From positions 10,151,373 through 10,215,372 of the forward strand of contig OZ023199.1 of NCBI GenBank assembly GCA_963995505.1: 64,000 nucleotides of DNA, in the 5' to 3' direction. This document shows positions 60,231 through 64,000 of this stretch, piece by piece. Source of the stretch: Hypericum androsaemum. Taxonomy: Eukaryota > Streptophyta > Magnoliopsida > Malpighiales > Hypericaceae. A model generated the notes under the pieces. It saw only the letters and a program-made list of their open reading frames with translations, did no database searches and had not been told where the DNA came from. A program made the position numbers and the translations under genes. Numbering within the stretch: position 1 is the first letter of the stretch; the number at the start of each line of letters is the position of its first letter.

Positions 60231-60475
60231 TCCATCGCTGCTCTTTGGTTAAATATTGGTCTCGAGTTCCTGGATGATGTCAGCAATCAAATTTATTATT
60301 ATTATTTATTATGAAAATATTGTTATGGCCCTAGGGTCATCTTCTCTGTGTCGTCAACCAGCCATGGATTTCTAGAACCACAAGAAACCCAGTCTGACTA
60401 AGAAGACGTCGATAGTCAGAATGGCCCCCACCTTTCCCACTGAAGACATGACAAAAAGCAGGCAAGGAAGATGCA
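60231..60475. other. Spacer between LINE and minisatellite
   Basis: No feature recognised apart from a short (TTA)n run near 60290. Confidence 0.4.
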
Positions 60476-61535
60476 GAGATCAAGGAAGGCAAGATAAGGA
60501 ATGGAAAGGCAAGATAAGGAATGGAAAGGCATGAAAAGGCAAAAAAAGGCAAGAAACGGCAAGAAAAGGCAAGAAAAGGAATTAAAAGGCATGAAAATGC
60601 AAGAGAAGTCAAGAAAAGGAATGACAAGGCATGAAAAGGTAAGAAAATGCAAGAATAGGCAAAAAAAGGAAAGATAAGGAATGAAAAGGAATGAAAAATT
60701 ATGAAAAGGCAAGAAAATGCGAGATAATGCAAGAAAAGAAAAGAAAAGAAAAGCCAAGAAAATTAAAGAAAAGGCACAAAAAGGAAGAAAAAGGAAGAAA
60801 AGGCAAAAGGAAAGAAAAGGCAAAATAAGGAAAGAAAGGTAAGAAAATGCAAGATAAGGAATGAAAAGGCAAAAAAAGGCAAGAAAAGGAACGAAAATGC
60901 AAGAAAATGCAAGAAAATGCAAGAAAAGGCAAGATAAGACAAGAAAAGGCAAGAAAATGAATGAAAAGGCATGAAAGGGCAAGATAATGCAAGATAATGC
61001 AAGAAAAGAAAAGAAAGGCAAGAAAAGGAAAGAAAAAGCCCGAAAAAGCATGAAAAGGCAAGAAAAGGCTTGAAAAGGCAAGATAATGCAAGAAAAGAAA
61101 AGAAAAGCCAAAAAAATTCAAGGAAAGGCATAAAAAAGTATAAAAAGGCAAGAAAATATAAGAAAAGGCAAGAAAAGGAAAAAAGAAAGAAAAGACAAGA
61201 TAAGGAAAGAAAAGGTAAGAAAATGCAAGATAAGGAATGAAAAGGCAACAAAAGGCAAAAAATCCATGAAAAGGCAACAAAAGGCATGAAAAGAAAAGAA
61301 AAGGCAAGAAAAGAAAAGAAAAGGCAAGAAAAGAAAAGGTAAGAAAAGGAAAGAAAAGGAAATAAAAGGCAAGAAAAGGAAAGAAACGGTAAAAAAATGC
61401 AAGAAACAGTAAGAAAAGGTAAGAAAAGTAATTAAAATGCATGAAAAGGCAAGAGAAGGCATGAAAAGGCAAGAAAAGGATTGAAAAGGCAAGAAAAGGC
61501 AAGAAAATGTATGATAATGTAAGAAAAGGCAAGAA
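60476..61535. repeat. 11-bp minisatellite, about 1.06 kb
   Basis: Imperfect copies of AAAAGGCAAGA (11 bp) repeat about 95 times. Variants include AATGAAAAGGC and GCAAGATAAGG. The minus strand lacks stops in all three frames because TCTTGCCTTTT has none. This creates open frames of 174-319 residues with an 11-residue period (FLAFSCLFLPF). They are not considered genes. Confidence 0.93.
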
Positions 61536-61540
61536 AAAGC

Positions 61541-61664
61541 GTGCGCAACATCGCGAGGAGCTGAGGAGCCTTAAATTTTGGCAATCTCGTCTTACGGAGA
61601 AAGAGTTCAACTCTTGCCTCGACTTAAAGATTCTAATCAAGTACACCACCTCCTGCAATCAACA
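61541..61664 (+). mobile_element. Remnant LTR of the Copia-1 family
   Basis: GCGAGGAGCTGAGGAGCCTT matches the reverse complement of about 5502-5520. After an internal deletion of several hundred bases, GCAATCTCGTCTTACGGAGA through AATCAAGTACACCACCTCC to CAATCAACA matches the inner LTR end (4905-4990, reversed). The remnant ends at 61664, where LINE sequence starts. Confidence 0.8.
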
Positions 61665-62865
61665 AGAGGTGATGTTCCTTGGGATTTTTCTTCTGTTATT
61701 GACCTCATTTATTTGTCCACTGGTAGCTGAAAAATTGAGGTATTGCATAACCTTTTCACCCCAGAAGAACATGCTGCGATTAGCAAGATCAAAATCTGTC
61801 GAGTTGGTACTCCCGATAGAGTTATTTGGCATCACTCTTTTGATGGTTCTTTCTCTGTCAATAAGGGTTATCAAATCTTCAAGTCTCAAGTTTGTCCTCC
61901 TTCGATCGATCATAATGCGTCTTCTAACTCTCCTTCTGTGGACGCAGGTTTTTGGAAAAAGCTTTGGTTGGTGGAGGCTCAACCTAAGATCGAACATTTT
62001 GCCTGGCGGGCTGCACAAAATGGCCTTCCTACCTCAGCGAATTTATATAGGAGACACCTAAACCATTCTCCTCTTTGCAAAATTTATCTTACTGCTGATG
62101 AATCCATTGTACATCTTTTTTTCGACTATCCTTATGCTAAGGCTGCTTGGTTTAGCAGTCATCTGTCTTATCATTTTTTTTCCCAGTTTGCATATTGATT
62201 TTACTGGGTGGTTAAATACTTTATTCGGTGATGTCTCTGCTGGTTCGAATAGGAGACTGCGCTCTTTTTCTTTACACATATGCTGGTCTATCTGGCTGTC
62301 AAGGAACAATTTCATCTTTGATAATCTTAAACCCGATCCACGTAGCATTGTTATCCAAGCCACTTATGTTTGTGATGAAACTTTGCAGAACTTAGGTTCT
62401 ACAAGACCAGACATGTTGGGTACAAACTCAACTCCAACTTCTTGGGTCGTTCCAGACTCGGGGACCTTGAAGTTCAACTGTGACGCTTACTGGATTGAAG
62501 ATTCATCTTCCTCTGGTGTGGCTACAGTTGTTCGAAATGATGTAAGCCTTCTTATTGAAGGTCAAGCCTTGAGGATTGCAGCCTCTTCACCTTTGAAAGC
62601 TGAAATTCTTGCTCTTCAAGCCACTGTCAAGCTTATTCGTCTTCGATTTGTTCACGTGGTTACTATGATCGAAATTGACTGTCGGCTAGCATTTATCTTC
62701 TTGACTGATCCTTATCCGCGTGTTCCTTGGCAATTGGAGACGCTGATTTTAGATCTTCGAGAAGACTTATGCTTATTCCCACTTTGTACACTTAGTCTTA
62801 TTAGTCGTTTGCAAAACAATGTCGATGATTGGGTTTGTAAACACTGTAGACTAGGTAATCAGTAA
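61665..62865 (+). mobile_element. LINE 3' half on the plus strand (zf-RVT and RNase H)
   Basis: The frame from 61665 gives DVPWDFSSVIDLIYLSTGS, a stop, then KIEVLHNLFTPEEHAAISKI and WHHSFDGSFSVNKGYQI. The zf-RVT domain follows (FWKKLWLVEAQPKIEHFAWR, then ESIVHLFFDYPYAKAAWFSS). A frameshift near 62190 leads to the RNase H frame (62098-62865). There LKFNCDAYW, SPLKAEILALQA and TMIEIDCRLAF hold the three catalytic acids and NNVDDWVCKH is the end motif. It lies in the opposite orientation to the LINE at 58279-60230. Confidence 0.87.
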
Positions 62866-64000
62866 TAATATATTTTTCTATGGTAATCAGTAATAACTAC
62901 ACTAGTACTACATATCTATATTCACTACGCTCCCTTCATCAATTCCAATTATTTCCGTGTGCACCATATCCTTTTTGCATTGACGTTTATAAAGATCACT
63001 TAAAAGATAGTTATGTTTTGTTATTCTCATCTTCCCAACGAGCGAATAAATCGAGTTCGTTGAAAGAAAAAACAATATGACAAAAAATGTACATTTTCTT
63101 TGGAGAAAACAATAAGTTTTTTTATTGTTTCTTGGCGATCGTTCTGTCACATTGAAAGCCTCTCCTGGATCCTGTGGGTTTAATTTGTCAGAACTTCGAA
63201 TCGTTGACTTCCAGTGCAAAAGGCAGGACCCAAATTGAACCTAATTGATCCAAAATGAATCTAATACCGGGAGAATCGTTTTACTTTGGGGGTTTAGTAC
63301 GGAGAAGACAATACCCGTAATAATTAAGGTTCGGCGTATTCTATAGCCGACATGTTTTTTTTAATTACATAATATTTGAGCATCAAACAAATACTTAATA
63401 CTAACACGATCTGATATATTTTGGGTTAATGAAACATTAATTTGCATCCATTTCTTGGACAAATGAATAATACGTGCAATAGGACTTTTTCTTAGGTCAG
63501 GCTCATAGAGATGCTCAAAATGATCCTCATATCTCCCTATAGAATCCAATTCTCAAATCAAAGTGCTCTTCTTATTTAAAGTGAAAAGCCCAAATGGACC
63601 ATTTTCTTTGCAAGTGCTGCACTAATTGATCAAAAAGTTGAGCACTCTATTCCGATCTCAACTCCTCTTGGGCCTCTTTAAATTCCTTTATAACAAACTA
63701 TTGGCCAATTTTTAAAATGCAACAATGTCAAAAATTAATAAGCATTTTTTATATCTTAATTAACTTAAATTTAATTTAGTTGATCACGTGAATATTTGAG
63801 TACCTCATAATTTCGGGAAAAAAACCCAACATAACAAGTTGAGAGAAATAATTTTTGGGTGAGAAGTACAGAAAATTAATTGATTTATGATTTTTTTTGT
63901 TGAAAAGTTAGAGTCGATTTAAATTTTCTAACAAATATTTAACAATATTATGTTACTAATAATACGAACTCAAAATATTTTAATTATATTAGAATAACTA
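62866..64000. other. AT-rich intergenic sequence at the window end
   Basis: No gene recognised. The short open frames at 62880, 62908 and 63361 are without motifs. Confidence 0.5.

Noticed and set aside
60416..61658. Overlapping minus-strand open frames of 174-319 residues rich in F, L, C and S
   Set aside because: They are products of an 11-bp repeat whose complement has no stop codons. All three frames are open and show the same 11-residue period.

Overview
This window is nuclear DNA from a flowering plant, almost certainly a eudicot. It holds intron-containing plant genes (Dof, DYW-class PPR, plastid ribosomal protein S5, RALF, VQ, LEA), copia and LINE retrotransposons of plant type, transposons carrying gene fragments, and a nuclear copy of plastid DNA. 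The species cannot be named from sequence alone.

Layout. (1) 1-14.8 kb is a nested transposon block. A LINE on the minus strand is split by an internally deleted copia element (Copia-1, minus strand, 1083-5875), and next to it lies a decayed copia element on the plus strand (Copia-2, about 7019-14741) whose gag is interrupted by a solo LTR (8009-9660). (2) 15.9-18.1 kb holds a chimeric plastid insertion (petD joined to rpl23), a long-terminal-inverted-repeat (TIR) element with an intron-containing gene fragment, and a tRNA-derived SINE with a perfect 16-bp target duplication. (3) 20.7-21.85 kb is a Dof transcription-factor gene. Its zinc-finger exon is interrupted by a 73-nt insertion that has the structure of a newly gained intron, and a strong hairpin follows its stop codon. 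(4) 23.2-28.9 kb holds two long-TIR elements, a MITE and a (TA)n tract. (5) 29.8-36.5 kb is a gene cluster: a PPR-DYW protein and a conserved protein of unknown function in divergent orientation, then a plastid-type LEA protein. (6) 37.8-42.7 kb holds a TIR element with a broken histone-fold (NF-YC/DPB3-like) copy, an AP2/ERF fragment, the plastid RPS5 gene and a complete 342-bp TRIM element. (7) 43.5-53 kb holds a small three-exon membrane protein resembling yeast PKR1, a foldback element, a RALF peptide gene and a VQ-motif gene. (8) 53.6-58 kb holds two further TIR elements with flanking target duplications and a 23-bp minisatellite. (9) 58.3-62.9 kb holds two LINE 3' halves in opposite orientation, separated by a 1-kb 11-bp minisatellite and a Copia-1-type LTR remnant.

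The host genes are independent transcription units and form no operon or pathway. Most of the interest lies in how transposable elements have reshaped them: possible intron gain in Dof and RALF, MITEs inside introns, captured exons, and nested insertions whose order can be read from their target duplications. Intron borders were deduced by hand from frame continuity and GT/AG signals. Family assignments come from recognised motifs, not from a search.
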